A program made the position numbers and the translations under genes. The notes beneath the pieces are model-generated. The model worked only from the letters and a program-made list of their open reading frames with translations. It had not been told where the DNA came from and made no database searches. 50,332 nucleotides of DNA from a virus, in IMG/VR virus record IMGVR_UViG_3300042090_001664, positions 1 through 50,332 of that record. One strand, given 5' to 3'. Below, in pieces: positions 1 to 7,846 of this stretch; the stretch's first letter is position 1; every line of letters begins with the position of its first letter.

Positions 1-278
1 CCGGAGAACAGGGCCAGCAGGAGGAGCAGCCCGGCGCGCCTGGCGCCTCGCCCTTCCCGCCGAAGCTAGGCGCCCGACCTGGCAAGCCGCCGCCCCCCGC
101 GCTCGTGCCGCGACCGGGTCGCCCGCCGGCGCTTCCGCCGAAGCCGATGCCGTCCCCGAAGGGACGCGCCGCGATTCTCGCCGCCAAGCGGCAGCCGCCC
201 GCGGCCGCACCCGCACCGGCCGCCCCGCCCCCGCCGCCTCCCGCGCGCGGCCGCGCCCCCGCCAAGACCGGAACCTGA
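1..278 (+). CDS. C-terminal end of a Pro/Ala-rich phage head protein (partial)
   Basis: An open frame enters from the left edge (first full codon at base 3) and stops at TGA 276-278, four bases before the next ATG. The visible 91 residues are low complexity, starting with Gln/Glu and then dominated by Pro, Ala, Arg and Lys, as in a disordered basic tail. No catalytic motif is visible. Its place directly upstream of the scaffold and capsid genes would suit a portal or head-morphogenesis protein, but that is inference from position only. Confidence 0.6.
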   Translation, partial: GEQGQQEEQPGAPGASPFPPKLGARPGKPPPPALVPRPGRPPALPPKPMPSPKGRAAILAAKRQPPAAAPAPAAPPPPPPARGRAPAKTGT

Positions 279-281
279 CCC

Positions 282-1223
282 ATGGCCGACGACGACGCGC
301 CCAGGCGCCTACGACGGTCCCCGGTCAAGCACTTCACCGACGACATCCGCCGCGCCGCGGTCGATGCGATCGATGCCGTGAGCATCGATGTCCAGACGCT
401 TCAGAGCCTCGTCTACGTTTCGCATCACCGATGCCGCGGTGACAAGGCGCACGCCCTGCATCGGCTCCTCGGTGAGTACGCCATCGCCCTCGTCGAGTAC
501 ACGGACGTCCTGACCGAGCTCGTGGAGCAGCTCGGCGGCGAGTCGAGCGGCACGGTCGAGGAGCTCGCCGACGGCACCCGGCTCGAGCCGTTCCCCAAGG
601 GAGTGGCAGACGGCCCCGAGATCGCCTGGCTCGTGCTCGACCGCAGCTCGGTCGTCCTGGCGTACGCGGAGCAGGCCATCTCGACCCTGCTCGGCCTCGG
701 CATGCAGGCTGCGGCGAACGACGTGATGACCGTGCAGAGCGGCATCCAGAAGTGGGCGTGGAAGGTCGGCGCCGGCCTGCCGCTCGAGGAGAACCTCGCC
801 CAGCAGGTCTACGAGCAGCTCGCGGAGGACTTCCCGTCCGAGGCGATCGACTGGGTCCTCCACGTGGACTGGGAAGGCCCGGTCGTCGTGCCGCTCGCCG
901 ACATCGACTCGAGCGGCCGCGACAAGTGGACCGCGACGCAGGAGCCGGAGCGCGTCCAGAAGTTCGTCGACGTCCTCAACGACGGCGGCAAGGTGAAGCC
1001 GCTCGTGCTCGTGCAACCGCCGGGCGACATGAAGGCGCTCGAGGATGGCCACCACCGCTACCTGGCGCTCGAGAAGGCGGGCCGGACCATGGGCATGGCG
1101 TACGTCGCCGCGGTCCCCAGCAAGAAGGGCCCGTGGAAGGACATGCACGCGCAGCAGAACCGCGGGCCGTCGAAGCAGGACGAAGCGCCCGTGAGCGAGC
1201 GCACCGCCGACCAGGGCAACTAG
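282..1223 (+). CDS. Dps/ferritin-like domain fused to a ParB-like domain
   Basis: 313 aa. Residues about 36-168 resemble a Dps four-helix bundle: the segment ending VEQLGG, the following GT-x-EELADGTRLEPFP linker and the KWAWKVGAGL region line up with Dps. Four of five Dps ferroxidase ligands are present at exact E. coli Dps spacing: His48, His60, Asp75 and Glu79 (E. coli H51, H63, D78, E82); the fifth (E. coli D67) is Gly64, with Glu65 next to it. Residues about 200-280 look like a ParB/Srx fold, with VPLADI and the signature DGHHR at 255-259. The gene starts four bases after the preceding stop, so it is co-transcribed with the head genes. ParB-like domains occur in phage head operons; the Dps fusion is unusual. 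Whether it binds iron or nucleotide, or is a virion protein, cannot be told from sequence. Confidence 0.75.
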   Translation: MADDDAPRRLRRSPVKHFTDDIRRAAVDAIDAVSIDVQTLQSLVYVSHHRCRGDKAHALHRLLGEYAIALVEYTDVLTELVEQLGGESSGTVEELADGTRLEPFPKGVADGPEIAWLVLDRSSVVLAYAEQAISTLLGLGMQAAANDVMTVQSGIQKWAWKVGAGLPLEENLAQQVYEQLAEDFPSEAIDWVLHVDWEGPVVVPLADIDSSGRDKWTATQEPERVQKFVDVLNDGGKVKPLVLVQPPGDMKALEDGHHRYLALEKAGRTMGMAYVAAVPSKKGPWKDMHAQQNRGPSKQDEAPVSERTADQGN

Positions 1224-1236
1224 CCCGACAGATTCT

Positions 1237-1388
1237 CCGACCTCGGCAGGGGTCGGGCGAAAGCCTCCACCGAGCGCCGGCCGCGCGGAGGTTCAGCAGT
1301 ACGGCCGGAGGGCACCCGGGACCTACCCGGACAGGGTAGCGACGCACCCTCAGCGTCGCACTTCGCAACCGCGTACCCGTCGCGGTTG
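1237..1388 (+). promoter_or_regulatory. Tandem hairpin cluster before the scaffold-like gene
   Basis: The 176-base gap between stop 1223 and GTG 1400 holds several inverted repeats in a row: 1237-1242 with 1251-1256 (6 bp), 1264-1268 with 1287-1291 (5 bp, with a possible inner gcgc pair), 1323-1328 with 1334-1339 (6 bp, loop of 5), 1339-1345 with 1353-1359 (7 bp, loop of 7) and 1366-1373 with 1381-1388 (8 bp, loop of 7). The last three are perfect and almost contiguous. The final stem ends just before the GAGG (1392-1395) that serves GTG 1400. There is no T-run, so a simple intrinsic terminator is unlikely. A structured 5' leader controlling translation or RNA processing fits better. Confidence 0.55.
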
Positions 1389-1399
1389 GCCGAGGCATC

Positions 1400-2320
1400 G
1401 TGAGCACCGAAAACGGACAGGGCGACGGCACCCAAAACGCCGCAGGCACCAAGGACGACAACGACAACAAGCCCATCGGGCTGAAGGATCTCGAGAGCAC
1501 GATCGGCAAGGTCTTCAACAAGGCCTGGAGCGACCGTGAGTCCCAGTCGGCAAAGGCCCGCGAGAAGGCTCGCGAGCAGCGAGAGACCGCACGCAGAGCG
1601 GAGCTCGAGCAGCGCGAGGAGGCGCTCCTCGGTCGCGTCACCCAGATGTTCGAGGAGAAGATGGGCGGGGTCGCGCAGACCATCGACCAGCGTCTCCGCG
1701 CGCTCGCTGGCGGTGGTGCGTCCGCAGGAACGCAAGGCGCCGCAGCTGGCGCCGGCGGAACCGCAGGTGGCGGCACCAGCGGCACCGGCCTCGCGGCCAC
1801 CGACCTCGCCGAGCTCATCGACAAGCATCCCGCGCTCGCGGAGCTGAAGCGAAAGCTCGAAGCAGCCGAGAAGACCGCGGGCAAGCTGAAGAGCGACGCG
1901 GACAACGAGAAGAAGCTGCGCGAGCTCGCACAAGAGCAGCAACGCGCCGAGCAGCTCGTGACCAAGGTCACGCAGTCGCTCACGGGCAAGGACGTCGGCG
2001 TCGCCGCCGACCGCGCCAAGGTCGCCATGACGTACCTCAAGTCGGAGGGGCGCCTCCGGTACGAGGACAACGGCAAGGGCACCGCCATCGTCTTCGTCAA
2101 GGAAGATGGCGAAGAGGTTCCGCTCCTCGAAGGACTCAAGGAGTGGGCGAAGTCGGACGAAGCGCAGATTTTCCTCCCCGCGAAGAACCCCGGCGGCAGC
2201 GGGGGCGGTCCGGCTCGCGCCCGGGCCGCAAGCCAAGCCGCCACGAACAAAGGTAACGCCGATCCCCTGCGAGCAGCAGTCACGGGCGGCATCGCAAAGC
2301 TCATCCTCGGCCGGAACTGA
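1400..2320 (+). CDS. Putative scaffolding protein
   Basis: 306 aa from GTG 1400, preceded by GAGG at a suitable distance. It is highly charged and coiled-coil-like at about 45-90 (Arg/Glu/Ala heptads) and 145-195 (Lys/Glu/Ala), joined by a Gly/Ala/Ser-rich linker at about 105-135, with a further Gly-rich stretch near 270. This composition, and the position directly before the major capsid gene, are typical of phage scaffolding proteins that line the procapsid and are lost on maturation. No protease motif is visible. The assignment rests on composition and order rather than a family signature. Confidence 0.7.
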   Translation: MSTENGQGDGTQNAAGTKDDNDNKPIGLKDLESTIGKVFNKAWSDRESQSAKAREKAREQRETARRAELEQREEALLGRVTQMFEEKMGGVAQTIDQRLRALAGGGASAGTQGAAAGAGGTAGGGTSGTGLAATDLAELIDKHPALAELKRKLEAAEKTAGKLKSDADNEKKLRELAQEQQRAEQLVTKVTQSLTGKDVGVAADRAKVAMTYLKSEGRLRYEDNGKGTAIVFVKEDGEEVPLLEGLKEWAKSDEAQIFLPAKNPGGSGGGPARARAASQAATNKGNADPLRAAVTGGIAKLILGRN

Positions 2321-2353
2321 TCCGCGCCGGCCGGGTGAGGTCGGAGAGACACC

Positions 2354-3418
2354 ATGAGCAATGTCGAGACCCTCGCAGTCCTGTCCGCGGCCCTCAGCCA
2401 GCTGTTCGATCGCCAGCTGCGGTTCCAGTGGAACCGCCGAGTCCAGGCGCTCTCGGGCGTGCGGATCACGGAGGGCTTCGGCAAGAACGTCCCCTGGGAT
2501 GCGCAGTTCCCCACGTCGGAAACTCCGGCGGCGGCCTTCGCCCCCGGTTCCGACGTCGCCTCGACGGAGTTCACGACCGACCCCGAAGTCCCGGCGACCC
2601 TCTCGTGGGCCAACTACCGCGCCCCGACCAAGATCGAAGGCCTCGCGGTCGACGCCGCCGCGACGTCCGCGGGCAGCCCGGACATCATCATGAAGCTGTT
2701 CGACGCCAAGATCGGCGGCGCCATCACCCGCCTGATCAAGCTGCTCAACGACGACTTCTACACCGGCACCGGCACCGACGGGAACGGCAACCAGAACCTC
2801 GTCGGCATCTTCGGCGGCGCCCTCGAGCTCACCGGCTCCTACGCCGGCATCTCCCGCGGCACCTACCCCAGCTGGGCCGGCAACGTCCTCGGCAACAACG
2901 GCACCCCCCGCCCCCTGACGGACGACCTCCTCCGCCAGATGTGGAACAACATCCTCATCGCCTCCGGTCGCGAGCCGAACCGCATCCTCTGCTCGTACGG
3001 CATCCAGCGGAAGTACGCCTCGCTCTTCACGCCGCTCCAGCGCGTGCAGACCCAGGGCGCCATGCCCGACCAGCTCGCCATGGGCACCCAGAAGCTCCTC
3101 TGGAACAACATCCCCGTCGAGCCGGACATCTCCTGCCCCGCAGGCCACCTCGCGATGATCAACAGCGACACCATCGAGCTCGTGTCGCTCCCCCGCGCCA
3201 TCCCCGAGATGTTCGACATCCTCGGCTCCGACACGCAGGGCTTCGCCGGCAACGGCCTCGGCGCCGAAGACCAGCAACAGCAGGTCGCGCTCTCCCTGCG
3301 CGTCGAAATCCTCCCGAAGACCGGCGACGCGTACCCCGTCAACATCTTCGTGCGCACGCAGCTCAAGGTCGACCACCCGAACGCAAACGGGTACGCGCTC
3401 GATTTGAGCGAAACGTGA
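2354..3418 (+). CDS. Major capsid protein (HK97-fold type)
   Basis: 354 aa from ATG 2354, with a purine-rich GGTCGGAGAG upstream. No large cleaved N-terminal domain is obvious. The sequence has the character of an HK97-fold capsid protein: an N-terminal arm (FQWNRRVQ), a mixed middle with a Gly/Asn-rich loop (TGTGTDGNGNQNLVG, about 138-152), a long central helix region, and a C-terminal beta-rich part ending in VNIFVRTQLKVDHPNANGYALDL. It follows the scaffold-like gene and is followed by a strong hairpin and small head-completion candidates, the expected order. Codons are nearly all C- or G-ending, consistent with a highly expressed gene. Confidence 0.85.
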   Translation: MSNVETLAVLSAALSQLFDRQLRFQWNRRVQALSGVRITEGFGKNVPWDAQFPTSETPAAAFAPGSDVASTEFTTDPEVPATLSWANYRAPTKIEGLAVDAAATSAGSPDIIMKLFDAKIGGAITRLIKLLNDDFYTGTGTDGNGNQNLVGIFGGALELTGSYAGISRGTYPSWAGNVLGNNGTPRPLTDDLLRQMWNNILIASGREPNRILCSYGIQRKYASLFTPLQRVQTQGAMPDQLAMGTQKLLWNNIPVEPDISCPAGHLAMINSDTIELVSLPRAIPEMFDILGSDTQGFAGNGLGAEDQQQQVALSLRVEILPKTGDAYPVNIFVRTQLKVDHPNANGYALDLSET

Positions 3419-3426
3419 GGGCTAAA

Positions 3427-3454
3427 GTGTGCCATCCCTCTAGGGATGGCACAC
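3427..3454 (+). terminator. 13-bp perfect hairpin behind the capsid gene
   Basis: Bases 3427-3439 and 3442-3454 are perfect reverse complements separated by two bases (an effective 12-bp stem with a 4-base loop), starting eight bases after the capsid stop. No U-tract follows (next bases CAAAGCC). It may be a partial terminator, or a stabilising or processing hairpin that raises capsid mRNA over downstream genes. Confidence 0.6.
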
Positions 3455-3566
3455 CAAAGCCGTCGAGGGCTGGCGCCGACAAGTGCTCGGCGCGGTGCCG
3501 GTCTCGCGCCTTCGAGGCGCGGCGGCGCGAGGCGGCGGCGGCGCAGGCAGAGGGCGCGCAGGTCGC

Positions 3567-4289
3567 ATGATCGCGCGCCCGACGAAACAACACTTCCAGG
3601 CGGGCGCCGCAATGGGCGAAGATGCCCGCGGCCGGCGCCTCAAGTCCGAGGCGCTCGCACAGAACAACGAGGCATCCGTGAGCACCATCGACTTCGACCC
3701 GACGAAGACCACGACCTGGCTGAACGATCACCCGACCGAGAAGGCGCGGCTGCGCATGTTCGTCGGTCCAGGGAAGCGGCACATGGCCTTCACCTGGGTG
3801 GAGTTCGAGCCCGGGGAGCGGAAGACCCTGCCGTCGGCGTGGGACCAGGCGATCCACACGACCGACCGGCTCGGGAACGTCATCGGCGGCATGGGGCCGA
3901 TGCTCAAGAAGGTCGGGCAGGACGGCCTGCCCATCACGGCGTCGGTGATGGCGAGCATCGTGCGCGCGGCGCAGGGCGGCGACAAGGAGCGAGCGTTCGC
4001 GACCGCTGGGATCGTCGGCGAGGCGGTGAACCTCGACAAGCTGGCCGAGCTCAACCACCGGGTCGACAAGCTCGTGGCGCAGAACGCGGAGCTCGAGAAG
4101 AAGGCGGCGGCCGCGGCGGCACCGAAGCCGGTCGACGAGAGCGAGAGCCTTCGCTCCAGGATCGCGGAGCTCGAGGCGAAGCTCGCCGCGGCGCCCGCGT
4201 CGGCGAGCGCCGTGCCTCCGTCGGCCGACCTCAAGCTCGAGGCGCCTGTAGCCCCAAAAGGCGCAGGCGGCGCTCCGCAGCGAGCGTAG
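3567..4289 (+). CDS. Structural protein with C-terminal coiled coil, function unknown
   Basis: 240 aa from ATG 3567 (AGG upstream). GTG 3678, which begins STIDFDPTKTTTW after a GAGG, is a strong alternative start, and the frame is open to GTG 3483. The core (about 40-165) contains EFEPGERKTLPSAWDQAIH and reads as a globular domain. Residues about 165-225 form an Ala/Glu/Lys coiled coil with Pro-rich breaks. It lies between the capsid gene and a small neck candidate, so a head protein is likely. The last codons contain a phased slippery heptamer (4253-4259) that could add an acidic extension by -1 frameshifting. Confidence 0.65.
   Translation: MIARPTKQHFQAGAAMGEDARGRRLKSEALAQNNEASVSTIDFDPTKTTTWLNDHPTEKARLRMFVGPGKRHMAFTWVEFEPGERKTLPSAWDQAIHTTDRLGNVIGGMGPMLKKVGQDGLPITASVMASIVRAAQGGDKERAFATAGIVGEAVNLDKLAELNHRVDKLVAQNAELEKKAAAAAAPKPVDESESLRSRIAELEAKLAAAPASASAVPPSADLKLEAPVAPKGAGGAPQRA
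4253..4259 (+). other. Candidate -1 frameshift site CCCAAAA
   Basis: The heptamer C CCA AAA sits exactly in X-XXY-YYZ phase of the gene ending at 4289 (codons GCC 4251-4253, CCA, AAA). A -1 slip would bypass TAG 4287-4289 and continue to TGA 4346-4348, replacing the short tail by a basic run (RRRRS) followed by an acidic, Pro-rich end (SEAEDEVAPPDT). The downstream sequence is GC-rich and can fold weakly, but no strong pseudoknot is evident. Confidence 0.35.
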
Positions 4290-4368
4290 CCGTCGCCGAG
4301 ACACCTGACTCCGAAGCCGAGGACGAGGTCGCGCCCCCGGACACCTGACCCGCGCCGAGGAGTAGCCG

Positions 4369-4770
4369 ATGTCCCTGAGCTTTGCCCAGAAGGCATCGGT
4401 TCGCCGGTACCTCGGCTACTCGCTGCTCTACTCGCAGACCGACCCGGTGCTCGAGGGGCAGTTCCAGGCGCTCGACAACCTCCCTGACGCGGGCGCGACC
4501 GAAGCGCTCGTCATCCAGTACATCACCGCGCTCGACGCGATCTTCGCGGGGATGGACACGTTCCAGCCGGTCGCCGAGCTTGGGGCTGCGGACGACGCGA
4601 AGCAGATCGACGTCTACCGCGGCCTCATCACTAGGATCCGGCGCGGCAAGCAGTACGTCCAGGTGCTTTCGCAGGCGCTCAACATGCCGGTGCGCGCCGA
4701 CTGCTTCGGCGTGCCGAAGTACGACCCAAGTGCGGGGGCCTTCCCCGGTATGCGGCAGACCGCAAGCTGA
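4369..4770 (+). CDS. Small head-completion/neck candidate
   Basis: 133 aa from ATG 4369 with GAGGAG seven bases upstream. It opens SLSFAQKASVRRYLGY, a start seen in small phage proteins encoded just after capsid genes, and is mostly helical with a basic helix at about 84-105. Size and position match gp6-like head-tail adaptors or completion proteins. No motif proves this. Upstream 4290-4368 holds only the possible frameshift extension; downstream 4771-4827 holds a GGAG and no gene. Confidence 0.55.
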   Translation: MSLSFAQKASVRRYLGYSLLYSQTDPVLEGQFQALDNLPDAGATEALVIQYITALDAIFAGMDTFQPVAELGAADDAKQIDVYRGLITRIRRGKQYVQVLSQALNMPVRADCFGVPKYDPSAGAFPGMRQTAS

Positions 4771-4827
4771 CCTCGATCAACGAGCGGCGCTCGAGCCGCC
4801 CTCTCCCCCCACCACGGAGCAACAGAC

Positions 4828-6948
4828 ATGGCCCTCTTCGTCAGGAACAACTCTTCGGCGTTCTTCGCGCTCGTCGCGGCCTACAACGCCAAGCAGCGCA
4901 CCGACGCGCGCGGTGACACCTCGAGCGGGCTCTTCGCCGACGGCTCCGACGGCGCGGCCACGATGGACGGCACGTCGACGGTCACCGGAGCCTCGAGCCT
5001 GTCGCTGGCGCCGACGAACGGCATCTACACGGCGACGAGGGACCTCAACTGGTCGACCCTCCAGGTCAACCCCGGCGTCGTGTTGAACATGGCCGGGTTC
5101 AAGCTCTTCGGGGCGACCCAGATCCAGAACGGGCTGGCGACCGCGGCGACGACGGCGATCGCGTCGGGGTCGAACAACCAGGCGCTCCCGCAGAGCACCA
5201 TCAACGTCGGCAGCACGACGGGCTTCCCGACCGCGGGCGCGGCGATGGTCGTCATCGGCGGCGTCCAGTGCGTGTTCCTATACACCGGCGGCGGCGGCGG
5301 CGGCACGAGCTTCACCGGGTGCACGATGCTCTCCGGCTCGCCGGTCGGCACGCTGCTCACGAACCAGGTCGTGACGGCCTGGGCGGTCATCCACAACGTC
5401 GGCAACGCGGGCCTCGTCGGCACGGCCGGTACCGGCGGCGCCGCAGGTGCCATCTCGGCGGCGGGCTCGACCGCGCAGGGCACGGCGGGCGGCGCGGGCG
5501 GCTCGGGCAACAACGTGGGGGCCGGTGGCACCAACCAGACCTCCGGCTTCCCCGGTGGCACCGGGGTCGGCGGCGCGGGCGGCGCGGCGACGAACGCCGG
5601 CGGTGCTGCGGGCACCTGGGCCGCGCTCGTCGCGACCAAGGGCGGCGCGCGCCACCTCTTCAACCTCGTCATGGGCGGCTGCTTCGGCACCAGCGCATGG
5701 TCGCCGTTCGCCGGCGGCTCTGGCGGAGGCGGCGGCGCGGGCGACAACGCGGACGCGGGCGGTGGCGGCGGCGGGGGCGGGGGCGGGGTGCTCATCATCG
5801 CGGCCTGGAACCTCATCAACTACGGCGGCATGTACGCCAACGGCGGCACTGGTGGCCCCGGCTTCAGCACCTCGCACGACGCCGGCGGTGGTGGCGGCGG
5901 CGGCGGCGGCGTGGCCATCACGGTGAGCCGCACGCGCTCGGGCACCGGCTCGGTGACCGCGGCGGGCGGGCCCGGCGGCGCGAAGGTCGGCACCGGCTCC
6001 GTCGGCAACCCGGGCACCGCAGGCGTCGTGCTCCAGACGGGTGTCGCGGGCTACTTCCACTTCGACCAGACGCCGGGCATCTTCCCGAGCGAGGTCAACT
6101 GGGAGACCCCGGTCGTCGTGCCGGCGCTCCAGATCAGCGCGGCCGCGCCGACGACGCTCGTGCAGGTCGTCGCGCTGGCGGAGCAGATCCGCGCGGTCCT
6201 GCTCACGCACATGGCGGATGCACCGAACGTGGGCCTCGCCGTGTCGCCGGGCGGCGCGCATGCGGTCGCCGACACGACCAACAACAGCGCGATCCAATAC
6301 TGGTCGCTCGCGCCGCTCCTCGCGCCGGCGGCCGGCACGCCGCTGCCCTCGAGCGTGCTCGGCACGGGCGCGACCTACGCCGCGGTCACCGCGGGCCACC
6401 AGCTCGTCGTGAACTTCGGCGGTGGGCAGCCCAACGTGACCTTCACGTTCGCCGGCACCGAGGCCACGCAGGCGGCCTTCCTCGCGGTGCTCAACAACGC
6501 GGAGGTCCCGCAGCTCGCGACCTCCGCGATCCCGTCGCGCGGGCCGATGCCGATCGGCCTCGCGCTCAACTCGGGTGGCCAGACCCTGCTGGTCGCGACC
6601 AACCCGACCGGCACGCCGGCGGTCATCGTGTCCGGCAACTCGGACGTGCTCGCGAGCCTCGGCCTCGCGGTCGGCGCCTTCACGCCGGTGGCGACCGTCA
6701 CGCAGCCCGCCACGCAGACGCAGGCGAACGCGTTGCTCAACGCGCTTCAGACCGCGCTGAACGCGCACCTCACGCAGCTCCAGTCGGCGACGGCGTGCCA
6801 CGTGCAGAACGACAACTCGAACACCTCGAGCGCGGCGGCCGCGTCGAGCCTCGGGACGAGCGAGACCCTCGCGAGCAACCTCCAGGCGTGCATCAACGCG
6901 CACATCCTGAGCGCCGCGCCGGACCCGCTCGTCCGCGTCATGACCTGA
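4828..6948 (+). CDS. Large Gly-rich surface/adhesin-like virion protein
   Basis: 706 aa from ATG 4828 (GGAGCAAC upstream). The N-terminal part (about 1-150) is beta-rich with FKLFGATQIQ. Residues about 150-400 are very Gly-rich, with poly-Gly runs near 154-159, 310-321 and 353-361, suggestive of a polyglycine sandwich as in phage adhesins such as T-even gp38 (analogy only). Residues about 509-621 form a beta module (GTGATYA...TFAGTEATQAA...LNSGGQTLL...SLGLAVGAFT) also present inside the tail sheath. The C-terminal about 80 residues are helical (QANALLNALQTALNAHLTQL). Position between head and tail genes suggests a virion-associated protein, perhaps a decoration or host-binding factor. Confidence 0.6.
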   Translation: MALFVRNNSSAFFALVAAYNAKQRTDARGDTSSGLFADGSDGAATMDGTSTVTGASSLSLAPTNGIYTATRDLNWSTLQVNPGVVLNMAGFKLFGATQIQNGLATAATTAIASGSNNQALPQSTINVGSTTGFPTAGAAMVVIGGVQCVFLYTGGGGGGTSFTGCTMLSGSPVGTLLTNQVVTAWAVIHNVGNAGLVGTAGTGGAAGAISAAGSTAQGTAGGAGGSGNNVGAGGTNQTSGFPGGTGVGGAGGAATNAGGAAGTWAALVATKGGARHLFNLVMGGCFGTSAWSPFAGGSGGGGGAGDNADAGGGGGGGGGGVLIIAAWNLINYGGMYANGGTGGPGFSTSHDAGGGGGGGGGVAITVSRTRSGTGSVTAAGGPGGAKVGTGSVGNPGTAGVVLQTGVAGYFHFDQTPGIFPSEVNWETPVVVPALQISAAAPTTLVQVVALAEQIRAVLLTHMADAPNVGLAVSPGGAHAVADTTNNSAIQYWSLAPLLAPAAGTPLPSSVLGTGATYAAVTAGHQLVVNFGGGQPNVTFTFAGTEATQAAFLAVLNNAEVPQLATSAIPSRGPMPIGLALNSGGQTLLVATNPTGTPAVIVSGNSDVLASLGLAVGAFTPVATVTQPATQTQANALLNALQTALNAHLTQLQSATACHVQNDNSNTSSAAAASSLGTSETLASNLQACINAHILSAAPDPLVRVMT

Positions 6949-6955
6949 GCGTCCC

Positions 6956-7444
6956 ATGGCCGGCTCGTCTGGTCTCGCGACCCCCCCGCTGCTCCCCGCG
7001 CTGTCGCTGGTGCGGGCGACAGCGGGGTTCCTCGGGATGAACCAGGTCTCGGTCACGCTCACGAGCTGGGTCTGGACCGCGGCCGACGGCCGCAACGACA
7101 TCGGAACCGGGACGCCAACGCCGAACGCGAGCCTGCCGATCGGGGATGTCTTCCCGGGGAGCGGCCTTCAGAACCCGAAGGTGATCGGAACGAGCGGCGA
7201 CCCGGAGGTCACCATCGACCTGATCACGCCCGCGTATTACGCGGCCGATGGCGTGACACAGCTGGGAGGCTTCACGCCCGACCAGCTGAACCCGCTCGAC
7301 TCCCCGGGCCTTGAGTACCTGTACGTGCTCGGCTGGCCCCAGGGCCCTCGGAACTACGCGCTCAGCGCGCGCGGGGTCGAGTTCCACCGGCCCATGCACT
7401 ACACGCTCCACCTCATCGCCGTGGATCGCGCAGTTCCGTTTTGA
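6956..7444 (+). CDS. Unknown virion-type protein
   Basis: 162 aa from ATG 6956, eight bases after the previous stop and three before the next start. The sequence is soluble and Pro/Gly-rich, with LGMNQVSVTLTSWVWTAADG near the start and ALSARGVEFHRPMHYTLHLI near the end, suggesting a beta fold. No recognised family. Position and tight spacing make it part of the structural operon. Confidence 0.6.
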   Translation: MAGSSGLATPPLLPALSLVRATAGFLGMNQVSVTLTSWVWTAADGRNDIGTGTPTPNASLPIGDVFPGSGLQNPKVIGTSGDPEVTIDLITPAYYAADGVTQLGGFTPDQLNPLDSPGLEYLYVLGWPQGPRNYALSARGVEFHRPMHYTLHLIAVDRAVPF

Positions 7445-7447
7445 CCG

Positions 7448-7846
7448 ATGGGCCCACGGATCGTCATCTGTGGCGGCCCGAAGACCGGCAAGACGACCCT
7501 CGCCGGCAAGGTGGCGCACCGCATCCGCGCGCGCGAGGTGCGCCACACCGACGAGCTCATCGGTGTCCTGCCCTGGTCGGAGGATTCGGAGGAGGTCGCG
7601 CGATGGTTCTCCATCCCTGGCCCGTGGATCGTCGAAGGGGTCGCCGCCGTGCGCGCGCTCCGGAAGTGGCTCGCAAGCCATCCCGAAGGCGCCCCGTGCG
7701 ACCTCGTGTGCTGGCTCTCTGAACCGAAGGTCCCGCGCACGCCCGGACAGGAGCGCCTAGCCAAAGGGACGGCGACCGTCTGGGCAGGCACCGAGCAGGG
7801 TCTCCGTAACCGCGGCGTCATCATCGTCGAGAACGGGGAGCTCTGA
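7448..7846 (+). CDS. Small P-loop NTPase/kinase-like protein
   Basis: 132 aa. A clear Walker A, GGPKTGKTTL, lies at residues 9-18 after a first beta strand (RIVICG), and WIVEGV at about 60-65 resembles the second strand of AAA or nucleotide-kinase folds. It is shorter than typical adenylate or thymidylate kinases. The stop overlaps the next start (TGATG at 7844-7848), implying translational coupling to the next gene. An ATP-binding protein inside a structural module is odd; it could be a minimal kinase or an assembly factor. Substrate unknown. Confidence 0.65.
   Translation: MGPRIVICGGPKTGKTTLAGKVAHRIRAREVRHTDELIGVLPWSEDSEEVARWFSIPGPWIVEGVAAVRALRKWLASHPEGAPCDLVCWLSEPKVPRTPGQERLAKGTATVWAGTEQGLRNRGVIIVENGEL

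Noticed and set aside
976-3376. Long open frames on the minus strand opposite the head genes
   Set aside because: They are reverse shadows of GC-rich coding sequence; they are Arg/Ala/Leu-biased without motifs and span the tandem hairpin region.
5281-5910. GGC-repeat tracts as a CRISPR or satellite array
   Set aside because: Repeats are simple poly-Gly codon runs without spacers or regular unit length.
5025-6017. Pro-rich minus-strand frames opposite the Gly-rich protein
   Set aside because: Poly-Pro results from reading Gly codons backwards; no ribosome site or motif.
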